The position numbers and the translations under genes were made by a program. Positions 1 to 12,700 of a stretch of DNA of 64,000 nt are shown here, piece after piece. The stretch is from Brugia malayi. Its lineage: Eukaryota; Nematoda; Chromadorea; Rhabditida; Onchocercidae. How positions within the stretch are numbered: position 1 is the first letter of the stretch; each line of letters opens with the position of its first letter. The DNA is taken from contig NW_025062479.1 in the NCBI RefSeq assembly GCF_000002995.4, forward strand, positions 4,613,721 to 4,677,720. The letters are read 5' to 3'. The notes beneath the pieces were generated by a model that saw only the letters and a list, made by a program, of their open reading frames with translations, was not told the DNA's origin and did no database searches.

Positions 1-406
1 TGAAGATGAATAATAATTCAACTAGCTAATTTATGATGAAATTAATAATTTCGCGTTAAACTGAAAAAAAAAGAAATTAAAGTTGCTGGTTTGATGATGT
101 CTTCAAAAATTTTTTCTTTCTATAAAATAAATGTCAGAATAAATCTTACTGCTAAAAATAAGTTCATGGAAGACCTTCTTGCACAATTACTGTCTTCCGA
201 TGTGCGTTTGACCTTCCCTCATGTTCTTTCCATGTTTTCTTTCATATCACAGCAAATGTCATCCAGTCATTCACTTCATCGTCAATACATGCAGATCGTA
301 TTTCTCGTCCTCTTTTTTCCCTCCGTCTTCCATCTCTAAAAGAGGGAAAAACAATTTGTCTCCAGCTAATTTTATTTATTAATTTACTTTCATTTCAGAA
401 CTAAAC
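1..406. other. Upstream region of the DM13 gene
   Basis: AT-rich flank with no recognised gene. An 82-codon frame at 91-339 has no domain, splice context or coding character. The only functional signal seen is the acceptor-like site at 391-398 just before the first gene. Confidence 0.5.
391..398 (+). promoter_or_regulatory. Probable trans-splice acceptor before the DM13 gene
   Basis: A TTTCAG acceptor preceded by a T-rich tract lies 8 bases upstream of the ATG at 407, and no coding exon precedes it. In nematodes this is the usual arrangement for spliced-leader addition. The role is inferred from position; a leader-containing cDNA would settle it. Confidence 0.45.
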
Positions 407-965
407 ATGATACCAAGTTTTCGCTCTCATTTATTTGCTTGGCTCCTAACAATTTTATCAGGTATTTCAAGCATTTTGTAATTCTTTTAAAAGTTATAAG
501 ATACCCCTAACTGCTTTTTTATTTAATAAAAAATGAAAAAATTAGCTTTAGAAATATCATCAGTTGAGGACGCTTGCAAAAACGAGTTCATTTCAGGTGC
601 GGGTGCTGATTCCAACTTAACAATAAATTCCTACGATCCTGAATATGGGGTATATATTGGTGAATTACCTGATCCATCAGATGCAGATATTGAAGGACGA
701 GTTTATATCGTAAATGAAACAACTTTGCAAATCATAAACTTTACTTATAATGGAAAAGCACCAGGTGAGCTGAATTTTAATGTATACTTTAAATTTGCTA
801 TCATTTTACAACTCTATCACCAATCAAAAAGCGCCTTTTTAGAATTTATGCAATATTCGAATTTAAAATGAACCGTTTCTTACCATCCTAAGGAGCTAAA
901 AAGTTTTGAGTTTTATTTTGGGATTTGAGTTCTCTTAGATTTACAAAGCGATCAATTTTGCATAA

Positions 966-1008
<43 letters not shown>

Positions 1009-4000
1009 CACTTAATCCCTTAGTTTTTATGCAAAGAATAATGTCGGTTTTGCATTTATTATTTAGTTATTATTCTCGATCAAATATTTACTGTCGATAT
1101 GCTCAATTAAAAAAAGAAAGTGAGAAATGACCTATTATCTTTAATCTATTTCCATTCTTTATCACACAATATAGTAAACACGATTAATAAGATACAATAT
1201 ATCTTCATAAAAATCCCTTTTTCCTCCTTTGCTTCTTCAAGTTTGGCTTGGATGAAGTGCGGCGACAAGTGAGAGATCGAAAAGCTTGTAGGATTTTATC
1301 GGTTAAGAGCATTAAACACCTCTAATCTACTTTATGTTCATGACTTTACCTTAATGCCTAATTTTTTACCTTCTGTTATCCTCTTTTTTGATCTCTCATT
1401 TCCTTGTCTAAATTATTCTCACTCAAATGACATTTTCACAATCGCAGTTACTACTAAGACTTGAAACAGATGAGATGATAGAAGTTGTGAATTAGTTTCG
1501 TCTGATGGGGATAATTAAATTTGCAATTTTCCTTGTGACAAGCATGTGTTTTTTTTTTTGTAATGCAATCAATAATCAGTTTAAATATTTTGCGAAATTA
1601 TCATCAAAACTCTACCTAAATGATTTAGTAGTATCAAAAATAACGGAGCGGTTTTTTAACAGATTCTGAAGTTGCACTTGCTAAATCTTAGTGATCAGCG
1701 GCTTTAATATTAACTGCTAGTCTTTCGGCATCTATAATATATAAAAAAATGCATCCATTCATTTCCACTTCCATTTACTCATTCATTTCTGTATCTGCTT
1801 TTCGAGGAAGAATATTTATTGGGGATTTTACAATTAAAATTATTAAGGATTTTAAAACAAAGATATACCAAATATGGGTTTCATATAATCCTGGTTGTTA
1901 ATAATTTCAGACTTATACTTTTGGCTGGATCGAAATAACGCACCATCTATTGACGGTCTTAAGATCCCAACATTTGAATTTGGGCATGTTTATTTTTATA
2001 ATCTAAATTTGTCAAAATATGAATCCAGCAAAATGATTTTGTTTTCATTTAAAAATTGGAAAATTTGAACAAATCACCTTTTTTATTCGGAATGGAAATT
2101 ACTTTGTTATAGAATTGCTCCAATTGGCTCGTACAAGAATGCAGAACGAGTTGTGTTGGTTTTACCCGGACTTCACAAAATTAGCTCATTCAAAAGTTTC
2201 TCTCTATTTTGTTTTAAATTCGAGGTAATTGGTTTATAAGCAAATTAGTTTCAGGGAAATTTTTCAGTCCAGAAATTCAGAAAATAAGATGAGGGTAACT
2301 GGTATATTTTGCGAAAGAAAATCACTTTTAAGGAGAAAGTGCAAAAAGTGGAATATAAAACTGAGAAAGTGCAAAAAGTGGAATATAAAACTTGCGATAG
2401 TGATTATTTTTGCTCTGGAAGACCTTCCATAAATTTTAGCATAACTTCGGTACAATTCCAATTCCGGACACTGTGATCATTCCGAAACCACAATTTCTAG
2501 CTACCGAATTGCGTGGAAGCCGATATAGTGTTGGTTCAGGGCCTATTCTGATAATTGACAGAAGGACAATTAAGATTTTCGGATTCACATTTGATGGTGA
2601 TAAAGCACCAGGTCAGACTTTCAGTCAAATTTTACCAGTTCAAGTGATCTTAATCTAAACGTTAATTCGCTTCTAGATGGCTACTTTTTTGTTGGTCGAG
2701 GACCAAATGTTGCACATGATTCTGGAGTCAAAGTATTGATACGTGGAAGAGATACTGTGGGAATGTAAGTATATGTATGATAATTTTACTGATAAAGTAA
2801 ATTTTGTTTATCGTTTCACGTCAATAATGCTATTTTAGTTGCAGTATTTAAAGTTTTGGTATTTGAGGTAAATTAAATTATTTCTCTCTTTTATGATCCG
2901 TCATTCATCAAAAAAATATGGATATAATGACATTTTCAGATTCCAGTAAGGTTCACGACTAATTGGTTGTTCACATTTTCAGGATAACCGCAATGAACGA
3001 GCGATATCGCGGTGGACGAGACATAATCATAGATTTACCTGCGGAATATGACATTAATCATATCGATTGGTTGTCTGTTTACTGCTATAAATTTCGTGTT
3101 GATTTCGGACATGTGTCTATTATGAATATATCACAACGAATACCTCCCTATGTACCACCACAGAAACGATTTTCCGTAATGATTTTTAGTAGAAATCATG
3201 TTTACATAACTTCTTGTACTGAAATTACTTATCAATAAACCATGGAATTTTTTGGTTTTTTTTTTAATTTAAAAAATCAAAACAAGATGGAGAAATAAAT
3301 TCGCACATATCTAGAAATGCGTATAGGACTCGAGCATTGAATTACAAATCCTCTATCCATTCTTCCCACAGAATTGAAGTGTTTCTAATAACATTATTTG
3401 TGTTTCTGTTACCAATATCCTAAAGTACCTTAGTAATTTTCAGAGCAGCTCTTCAAGTTACTGTACTCATCATTTTTCAGTTCGATGATATAGAGCTTTC
3501 TAAAATTGTCGGTTGGCCATTAATTTCGCTGCTGGGAACAGATGATCGTTTAAATTTCACATTTCAGTTGGGCCCTCCAGGTGGTCGACGAGGTTATCAG
3601 GTAGTTGTTTTTTTTGCTTCACTGATAAAAGATGTAAATTGTATAATGTTCGATTAAACAATTACTGAAATTTTGATATTATGGATAAGATTTTAAAGAA
3701 GAACCGGCTTCAATCTCTGTTACAGTTTATGACACACGCTAGACCAGCAAAGTATGTGTGGTATGTGAATGGCTATTTGGCTGATATTTATTTGAAACGT
3801 GGCGTCACATATACATTCAAGTAAATTTTGAAGAATTTTGCAGGTCTTTTGACTATAAATATGAGAAGGTATTTAAGGATCTTTTAAAAAGATTTCGTTC
3901 TTTCTGCATGTGATATCTTCGGTGGGAAATAATTTAAATATGTCGGTCGAACGGCAGGTAATTGCGGTAAGAAGAAAAAGTTGTATCAAATACGATATGA

Positions 4001-4890
4001 ATTGTTTTGAATCCAACTTTTCCATATGGTCCGCTTTTAAATTAACGATGGTCTTTCATGCCAGCACTGGTGATGATGGACGTTTTTAGTGTCGAGGGTG
4101 GTAATGATAAATCCACAAGCGATTTCTACAATCCACTGTATATATCAGATGATCCATTTGGTGGATACGCTAAATTATCCAATGATGAACGAAAAGTACG
4201 AGAACATTCCTTAGTTTACGGAAAAATTAAGCGAGTCTTCACTTTTATTTTTTTTGTGTTTGAATTTGTTTTTGAATTCAAATTTTATAATCCACCTAAT
4301 TTTCATCTATTTTGAAAATAGTTATTTGTATTGCATGCAGCAAGTGAAAATAGTGGCTGGACACAACCCAAATGAGACTGCTGGTCACCTGTGTTTGTGG
4401 TCTCACGATGGTGGAGATGATGAAGATGCTGATAAATTCAATAGTTTCACTGAGTATCGGCATTCACTTAAATTAAAATGTACTGAAACATCCAAAACTG
4501 CAACTTTTCATTTCACTCCAACAGCTGAAACACCCGATACTCTCTATTATCAGGTAAATTAAGAATATATTCATTCAATTTATCTTCAACTTTTCTGTGA
4601 AGTCTTTCTATCGCATGTTAAAACTCATTGGTTTTAAATATTCAAGGGAAGAACTGTTACAGAGTTATTCAACATATAATATGGGCTGGAAGATCCATGT
4701 TGTCGATGATTTACCGAAAGATATAGCAGATTTTGTGGAAGAACCATATCAGTATGATATCTGGTTACAACAGCATAATTTGTTAAATGCTAGAGAGGGA
4801 TCGTTATCTGCATCAGCATCATATTACCACGTTCTTCCATCAATACTACGTTTCGTGATATGCACTGCTTCTGCTTTTATGTTACAGTGA
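407..4890 (+). CDS. Skeletor-like secreted protein with tandem DM13 domains
   Basis: Twelve exons: 407-461, 552-764, 1911-1983, 2113-2224, 2440-2611, 2677-2764, 2983-3175, 3481-3600, 3726-3820, 4090-4195, 4341-4553 and 4663-4890, giving 555 residues in one frame. Exon 1 encodes a signal-peptide-like hydrophobic start. Residues of about 40-205 and 208-340 form two DM13 domains, each with the NFTYNGKAP / GFTFDGDKAP motif, a YFW/YFF strand and a Cys-containing end (SLFC, SVYC). The rest matches the C-terminal part of Drosophila Skeletor (VEGGND, ISDDPFGGY, TPDTLYYQ, NMGWKIHVVDD). The electron-transfer DOMON core found in Skeletor seems to be missing between exons 7 and 8, which join in phase. 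Small residues followed by a hydrophobic tail at the C-terminus resemble a GPI-anchor signal. Intron 3 appears to use a GC donor. DM13/DOMON proteins are thought to act in extracellular redox or matrix chemistry; the function here is inferred. Confidence 0.85.
969..1006. repeat. (TA)n microsatellite
   Basis: An uninterrupted alternating TA run of about 38 bases in intron 2 of the DM13 gene. Confidence 0.95.
2333..2392. repeat. 30-base tandem duplication, two exact copies
   Basis: Two identical 30-base units beginning GAGAAAGTGC lie head to tail in intron 4 of the DM13 gene. The identity suggests a recent duplication. The unit is a multiple of three, so both strands show spurious open frames here. 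Confidence 0.95.
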
Positions 4891-6778
4891 AGCGATATTT
4901 GGTGCTAAGCAACTGATCTCTTAAAACTTTTTTAGGTAAAACCACGTTCCATTTCAAGTTTCATCTATTGCCTCTATTGTTCAGTTCCAAATCGTTTCCA
5001 GATCTCGTTGATAGCCAAGCCTTAACTTGAACTTGAAAACCAATACTTTTTTCCAATCGTCATATTTGACACAACATTTAGATGTTATCAATGCTTTTTC
5101 TAAATGTAAATGAAAATGAGCTCCGGAATTAAAGGAAAAGTTGAATGATATGCATAAGCAATATTGAGTTTGAAATATGCACAGCCAAACACATTATTTA
5201 ATATGAAGATGATGGAAGTACTGCAGAAACTTTATTATTTACCTATAATAATAATAATCGTCGTATCAGTAGTACTCCATAAAACCAGACATTTTTAAAT
5301 TGTCTACTTGTGCTCCAAGTCGGCATTTTGAATCTCGAGATTTGTCTTTTTTTTTTTTTTTTGTGACAGGTTACATACCATACAAATTATTTATCTAGGG
5401 AATTTTTATTACCTGAAGTGATTTTACAAATTTCTAGTGACGCAGATTTAACTGGAAACTTATTTGAAAGAATCAGTATAAAAAATCAAGTTCTCCTTAC
5501 ACTACGAACATTTTTCAGTCCATTCCTTTGAATTAGCTTGATTCCACTTAAAATTCAACGGATTGACAAGCATCTTGAACTTTCCCTACCGATGTTGTCA
5601 TTGGACTTCGGCCTTCTCATGTTTCACAACATATGTGCTAAAGAGTTTCTATATTTTAATATCTTGAAGCACTAGTAAACACAATTATTACATTGGACAG
5701 TTATGTGTTAACACTTCGAATATTGTGAATTCATAGACTATCTTGTGTTGGACTATAAATTTATCCGACCCACATGTTAAAAGTTGCATTGTTCTCGCTG
5801 TCATTTATAACATGCAATAAGCGCAGAAGCCAGGAATTTTAATTCTTAACCGTTACTGCCTAAAATGATGCTAACTTGGAGTTAATTCATTCTCCAAAAT
5901 CTTTTTCTGATATAATTAAACATATGCGACCCAAATTCCCTACAAGGGGAAAAGTACAAGGACGGAGTGAAGATGACCAGAACTACAAATTATACTTCAT
6001 TTTTAATTAAAATATACAGTTAGAAAGACCAGGTGAAAATATGACGAATGTCTAAGTCAATTTCTAACAAAAAGTTCGTTGGTTAATATGAGAATAAAAC
6101 AAAAATGGAGCACACGCCAGTATGAGACATCAAAGTCTAAGGGAAAACCGAAAATGATGATCACAACGGAGAAATGATGAAATGCTTATATGATATGGAG
6201 TGTAGAGCCAAGTGACACATAAAAACCATGATATTGATATAAATAATGAAGTTAGAAGAAAAACATTTTGCTTCAAACGACGGCTTCTCCATCGCCGTAC
6301 ACTTGAAACACATGACAAACGGGAACTTTAGTGACGATTGTTTTGGAATAGAATAACACACAATTTATGTACAGTACAATAATTAACAAATTACATTTCT
6401 TATCAAACCTCACTCTTCTTGTATTCAGTATTTGATACGTATTATCTGCCTGACTTTTAATTTATTGGAAGCGTCAATAAACATTCATTTACCACAAATC
6501 TCTTCCTATTAAAACAAACCATATTCTCAGGGTTAGAATCCTACGAGAAATTCTTCAAGCATTAAAGGTTGTATTGTTCGCTTATTTTCGACCAACTTTT
6601 AAACTATTTCATAATCCTATCCCCTTAACGAGAAGTTGAATAAAAACTCATACTTCTTACAAACTTCAAACATCTTGGAGAAAAACAAATAGTGTGGTGG
6701 ATCAGTAAGTGAACTGAAATCAGTTACAGACTTGAAAATGAAACAGTGCCAGATACAGATGGACATGATGACACAGCG
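4891..6778. other. Convergent intergenic spacer
   Basis: AT-rich spacer between the 3' end of the DM13 gene (+) and the 3' end of the SoxD gene (-). Both 3' UTRs should lie here. Short minus-strand frames at 6130-6361 lack splice context and domain character. No RNA gene or mobile element was recognised. Confidence 0.6.
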
Positions 6779-9700
6779 CTATTCAGCAGTTTGCAACATA
6801 TGGCAATGATGATGATGGGCCAGATCAGTGAATACTGTGGCGCCACTGAGACTGGCAAAATCGACAGATGAGAATGATCGGGGACGTGTGGTAGTTCCAC
6901 TATTATTTTCGGGAAGTATTACTGCTGTTGATGTTGTTAAAGTTAATGGATTACTATTAACTGTTAAGGATTGACTGGAGCCAGATATAGGACTCACAGC
7001 CGTCCCACACTGATCAACATCACTACTCCATTCACTAGTACCAGATGTGCAGCCAGTGGTGCTAGGTAGATTTGTCGCCGTTTTGCTCCTCATTAAATTC
7101 TTGTATTCATTAATACGCACTTTCCTGCCATCAACCACACATGTTCGTTTTGGCCTAGGCCTAAAAATGATGCAAATCAGTATAAATCCCAAAAAATGTA
7201 TTTCCCGGGCCCCAGAATTCCATTTCTTTTTTTTTGATATTAACTAAAATCTAACATGATATCTTGTAAAATTGTTTACGTTTTGAACCTTTCCATAAAA
7301 ATCTAATCAAATAGTTAAAAATTTTTCCAGAAAAATAATGATACCTATAACGATAATCCGGATGTTGTTCCATATGCAACTTGCTCAACCGGGATTGTTC
7401 TTCGTAATATGGCTGCTTCTCTATATTAGACATTGCTTTCCATCTCGACCCTGCATTTCCAAAATCAAATATATTTAACCGGCACAAAAAAGGAACTATT
7501 ACAATATATTTAAATTTCTCATTACTGCGATTAAAAATTTCAAACCTAACCAAGGATTTTCGAAATATTACTGTTGTGCATATCTGGGCAAGCCTTCAAG
7601 ATTTTTCTTCGCTCATCACGTGCCCAGACCATGAAGGCATTCATCGGGCGTTTAATATGATTCGGTGATTTGGCAGGAATTCGAGCTGGAATACTCTCTG
7701 ACGTCACTACGCCTCCAGGTGTGCTTTCGCCCGATGAACCTGGTGAATGACTAGAGAAAGCTGATGCTAAAAGACGAAAAAAGTAAATACTCCTCAACAG
7801 CTGATTTTAATGTAAAATTGATTGATTTTAATTTTTCTTTAATCTCTTTTTAATTTTCAAGAAACATTTAAAATATCAATTCACAAAATTACTTCATTGC
7901 TTCAGTTTCAGCAAACTGATTTGATGCTAAGGTAATGCAACATATCAGCAACTCAGACTATATATAAATCACTCTACATTCCAAATTCACTGTTGAAAAT
8001 TCGCTTACTTTCAGAGGCAAAAGAATGTGAGATCGAAGAGCAAGGCAGCCGGTTAAGAATCTGCTGCTCAGGTGGTGAACTTGGCTTTTTTGAATTGGTG
8101 TTACTGCTAAATGGTGCTACTTTACGCGCTTTGGAATGATCTATGGGACTGAAAAAATATGTCATATTTCATTTGAAATATATGGAATAATATAAAGAAA
8201 ATATGAGGTTATATAGCTCCAAAGTATATAATATTTAGTTTTCATAAATAAAAGAATCAAATTACAATAATGATAGACCTATCAAAAAGCGCCGTAATAT
8301 TCTAGCCGATGCAACTCACAGGATAATTAATAATAATAAAGGTATTCCTGGAAATTTCAGTCCCAATTTTTTGGCATCGATCATTATCTAAACGCTAAAT
8401 CTAAACTCTAAACGACTGATTATATTATGAGATTTCGTTTCGAAGTTCGACACACATTTTATATTCCACTGAACCACTCGCTAGACATGTAATTAGACAA
8501 AAAGTTTTTCCTTTCACCTAAATGAGAATGAGGTCAAAAAGATAAAAACTTTACGACAAAATGATAAACGATCTATAGCTAAATATTTGACGAATTTCTC
8601 CACTTTCGTTCCTTCGTTCTGATATTAAAGGCTAAGAACATAACTATTTCATCGTTTTAAACTTCTGGCCACAATGAAATAATTATGTTTTTAGCACGTC
8701 ACATTCAAAACTCGATCACTTGGACTTTACAAACATGAATTAGGCGTGGACTTTCATCTTTAAACTTGGAGATCTATGGATAAATAATGCTATTGGAATA
8801 TGCAAACCTTTTCAACTTAACTTTGCTCAAATTCAGCGGCGTTTCACAACCATTCCGATCAGCACAATCATTCCCTGTTGTTCCCAAATGGTTGCTTACA
8901 TTATTCATTCGATTACTGACACTTTGGGAAAGCATTGTTGTCGCCGTTAGAACACCACAATCGTTTCCAAGTGCCGTTCCATTCAGAAATTGCCCATATG
9001 TTGTTGCTGAACGATATTATTCAAATTAGACTGATCAATCTGAATAGCTTTCTGCACTTAGCGCACTTTCATAAAGTGAGTTTATTGAAACCGCAATATT
9101 AAATAAATTATTATGTATAAATTTGTGACTGAAATTCCGAACTGAAATAATTTTAAAGCGACAAATTTTAATGAAGCATCGCAACAATCCGAAAACCTTA
9201 AACTTCAATTGTGCCTAGTCGTGTGGTTTATCAAACTACTTTTCTTTTTTTTTTTTTTTGCTACTTTTTTTTACCGTTATGGTTTTTGCAACTCACTACA
9301 ATCACTTCCTATACTACAGCACCGCAGACTATCGTTAAGCTGACAAAGATAAACAAATTTCTGATAACATCAATGTAGAAAGCTTTTTTAAGCTTTGAAT
9401 AAAAAATGGTACCAGAAGGAAGCATGCAACTCAGTCGTACAGCACTGGAATGTTGTGCAGCATGAAGAGCGGATGCCATTGCAAGCAAGCGTTGCTGATT
9501 TTGTTGCTGTTGGATAAGGTATTGTTGTCTAAGCATCAATTCATCTAAATTCCCAGTCGACATTTTCTGCAAACAATAGAATGAAAAGTAAGCTAACTTA
9601 GCCATATCACCTTGTGCAAAATTTACTATTAATTTCATCAAAATTTCTATCCGAAAACAGTTATGTAATGATTCATTATAAATTGCTGTTTCCACTGTAT

Positions 9701-12700
9701 CATATAGATTATTCATTCCTTTCAGGAATCTTTCGGAATCCTCGGGGAATTTCATCTTTCATTCATGATTGACATAAATTCCTTAATTTTATAAGATAAT
9801 AGCAACCTTTCTCGTCCAAAATTATTTAAATCTATGAGGAAAATATGCCTGAATGTAAGACACCAACAACGAAAGTAAAAAAAGTGATTCAGGAGAGAAC
9901 TGAAGCGGTCGAATGCGTGTAAATTTATCAAGTACACATATGTTACAGGTAAAAAGTAATTTAATAGCAGTCGGTGTCCATCAATAAGATTCAAGTGAGG
10001 TTACAGGTACCAGCAGAAGGATTAAGTTCTTCAGCTTGGACGTTTTCCTTTCCTCTGTCCGGCTTGACCTACACTAAATCTTTCTGGAAGCGCTTTACAA
10101 CCATTTCCAGTGACAACCATCCAAGCAAATGCTAAATGCCCCACCACTGCCATACGTCCTTTTTGTCATTCACGTACGTGTCGTATATGTGTGTGTAGTG
10201 TGTCATAGATTTAAATCTATTGTGCTCCATTAATTTACTTATGCAAATTTCAACAAAAAAAAAACCGTGATACGTCTGAAGCGTTATCTTACAACTCACG
10301 AGTAACCAGCAAGGATGATCGTAGATAGTCCAAAAAACGAACCTACGAAAGCATCCCCAAAAACGCTTTAGAAAATAAGAAATACTACCTGAAAGCAGTT
10401 TTGTTCCTTAACTTCCGTAACCAATTCATCTGTATCCTTGAGACTCGTGTCCTCGATATCTTCTTTACTGATATGTATTTCACCACAACTTAAACGTTCT
10501 TTAACAGCTTTCAACTAAAATTTCAAAAATCTCATGAAATCTAAAAACTTGCCGAGTAGTGAAATTCATGTAATAAATGACTCCAGTTTCTAATTTTCAA
10601 TGAAACTGTCCTTCCACTAGCTCATGTTATTAAAACTCAATTATATAGTATGAACGACAATGGCAATTTATTGGATAGATGGATAATAAAACTTTCGTCA
10701 TCTCCAAGTTCTGGTTCAGGTAAGGATCTACGCACTAACATCTCAAAAACCTGTCCGAAAGCATCGGACTTCAAACTACACATTAATAACAATAATGATA
10801 TTCTGGTCTTTCCTAATTTTTTTCCATTCTAAGCTCTTAAGTCTCCTTTATAGTTTGAGACTCTTTTTACTTATAATCACTGGAAATAGGCCAGTGCAGT
10901 AATAAAACGTGTGGCAAGAATCATCCAATAAACTGTGTAAATGCTAAAATGAGTGTATCAATATTCCTAAACTTTTTTCCGCTTTTCCAAATGAATAATT
11001 GGCAACGAATAGTATTCAAGGTCAAGAAAAGAGCTAGAATAGGGATGTTGTTACGACTTTCTAGCATGAGATATTTAAACAAAAATAATAGAAAACTATG
11101 TTGTTTGGTTTGCTAATGTAGTCTGCCCAGACAACTATAACCATCAAAATGCATTTTTTTATATCAGTACAAAAGGAGTCATTTTGGTATTGCCTTTTTT
11201 TAATTTTCAATATAAATTGATTACCATTTTGTTGCAAGACAAAAGAAATTTTTTTTTGCTACAAAACGTTGCAAAATTTACAAAAGGCTGTAAAAAAAAA
11301 TACAATTCATCCAATCTTTCCAAAACAAAAGAAACTTTTTTTTGGAACAAAGTTCTCACCATTCAATCTATTTTCTCTTACTTCTTTAAAAAAAAGATGT
11401 GATGCACTAAAAATCTAGGAATGGTGGTTTTGGGATAACTAATTTCTTATTAGTCAGATTTGATCAACAGAACGACTGAACAGAATGACTTGATGGTTAT
11501 CATTAATCGCCTTCCAGGAGAGTCGTTACTTTCATTAAGCAAATAGCTACCAAGCAATAAATTTTAGATGAAAAGATTCCGACCTGTCGGATAAGATCTT
11601 GTACGAGATCGAGTTTGCCATCGTACGTATCGATACTGTTAAGAACCTCACGCAATGCGTTACCATCAATTAGTACACGACATCCGTGTTCCGTTTGTGC
11701 TAAGATGTCCGGGATATCCGTCACTCCGGTTGAACCTGACGTGCTGCAAAACAGTGACCTGATGATAAGAAATAAGGACTGAAAATATTCCTGCTGAAAG
11801 AATGTGTTCTCTGGAAAAAATTTCCAGCATTACCACTCCTTAACTCCTGAAGATTATTGAAAACTGAGTATCATCCAAATGTAATGCATGATAACTGCAT
11901 AAAGCATGCTTGTTGTACTATTTGCCTAAACTTCAAATGAAACCAAAGACCAAAGGAATGAATAAAGATTGCAATAAAAAAGAAAATGAAGTGATCAGAT
12001 TGACGTCATGTTACGATTCCATATAGATGAATGTTATATCGTTATTTTTTAATTCTTTTAAGTGATTTAATGAAATAGAAAAAAAAAAATCAACATTGAA
12101 GTGGGTTTACTTGTTTTTTTTTCATCCTTTTTACTCCTGCTCTGCCTTCATACTCCTGGGTAATGCAGCTGCGCACTTTACTATCGTGCCGCCTGGTCAA
12201 AATGTTTCTGTGACTAGAGGTATTGAGCAGTTAGCGCTGCCATTAAGTTGCTTAAATTTTAATATTACGAAAAAGCTCACTCTAAAGTTTAAATTACCTT
12301 TATTATAACGGTTAAGTGGAGAAGGATACCACACAAAGAAAGTTCAAAATGATATCAAAAATCACGCATCACACAATGAAAAGCAAGTCATTAGCAAGTT
12401 TAGTTTTAATTCCAGCCATAATTGGTTTTCTTTTGTCGAAGCTTAGAAATGATAAAACTCGGGCTGACCACCAATGACAAACGGTCGCATTATTTGCCAT
12501 TCACTATTATCAATAAAGACGACTCTTAGAATAATCTCGTGTCCACAATAAAAAATACAAAATTCAGGTAGTAGAATAATACTAGCTAATCACAGTAACA
12601 AAACATAGGATTTCATTAATCTCATATCGTGTGGTATATCGTTATCGGTGATATATTTTATGACAACTCAGCAAATACTATCGAGCGGTACTATGATTTT

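Noticed and set aside
2229..2461. Overlapping open frames on both strands in an intron
   Set aside because: They arise from a 30-base tandem duplication whose length is a multiple of three and lie inside the DM13 gene.
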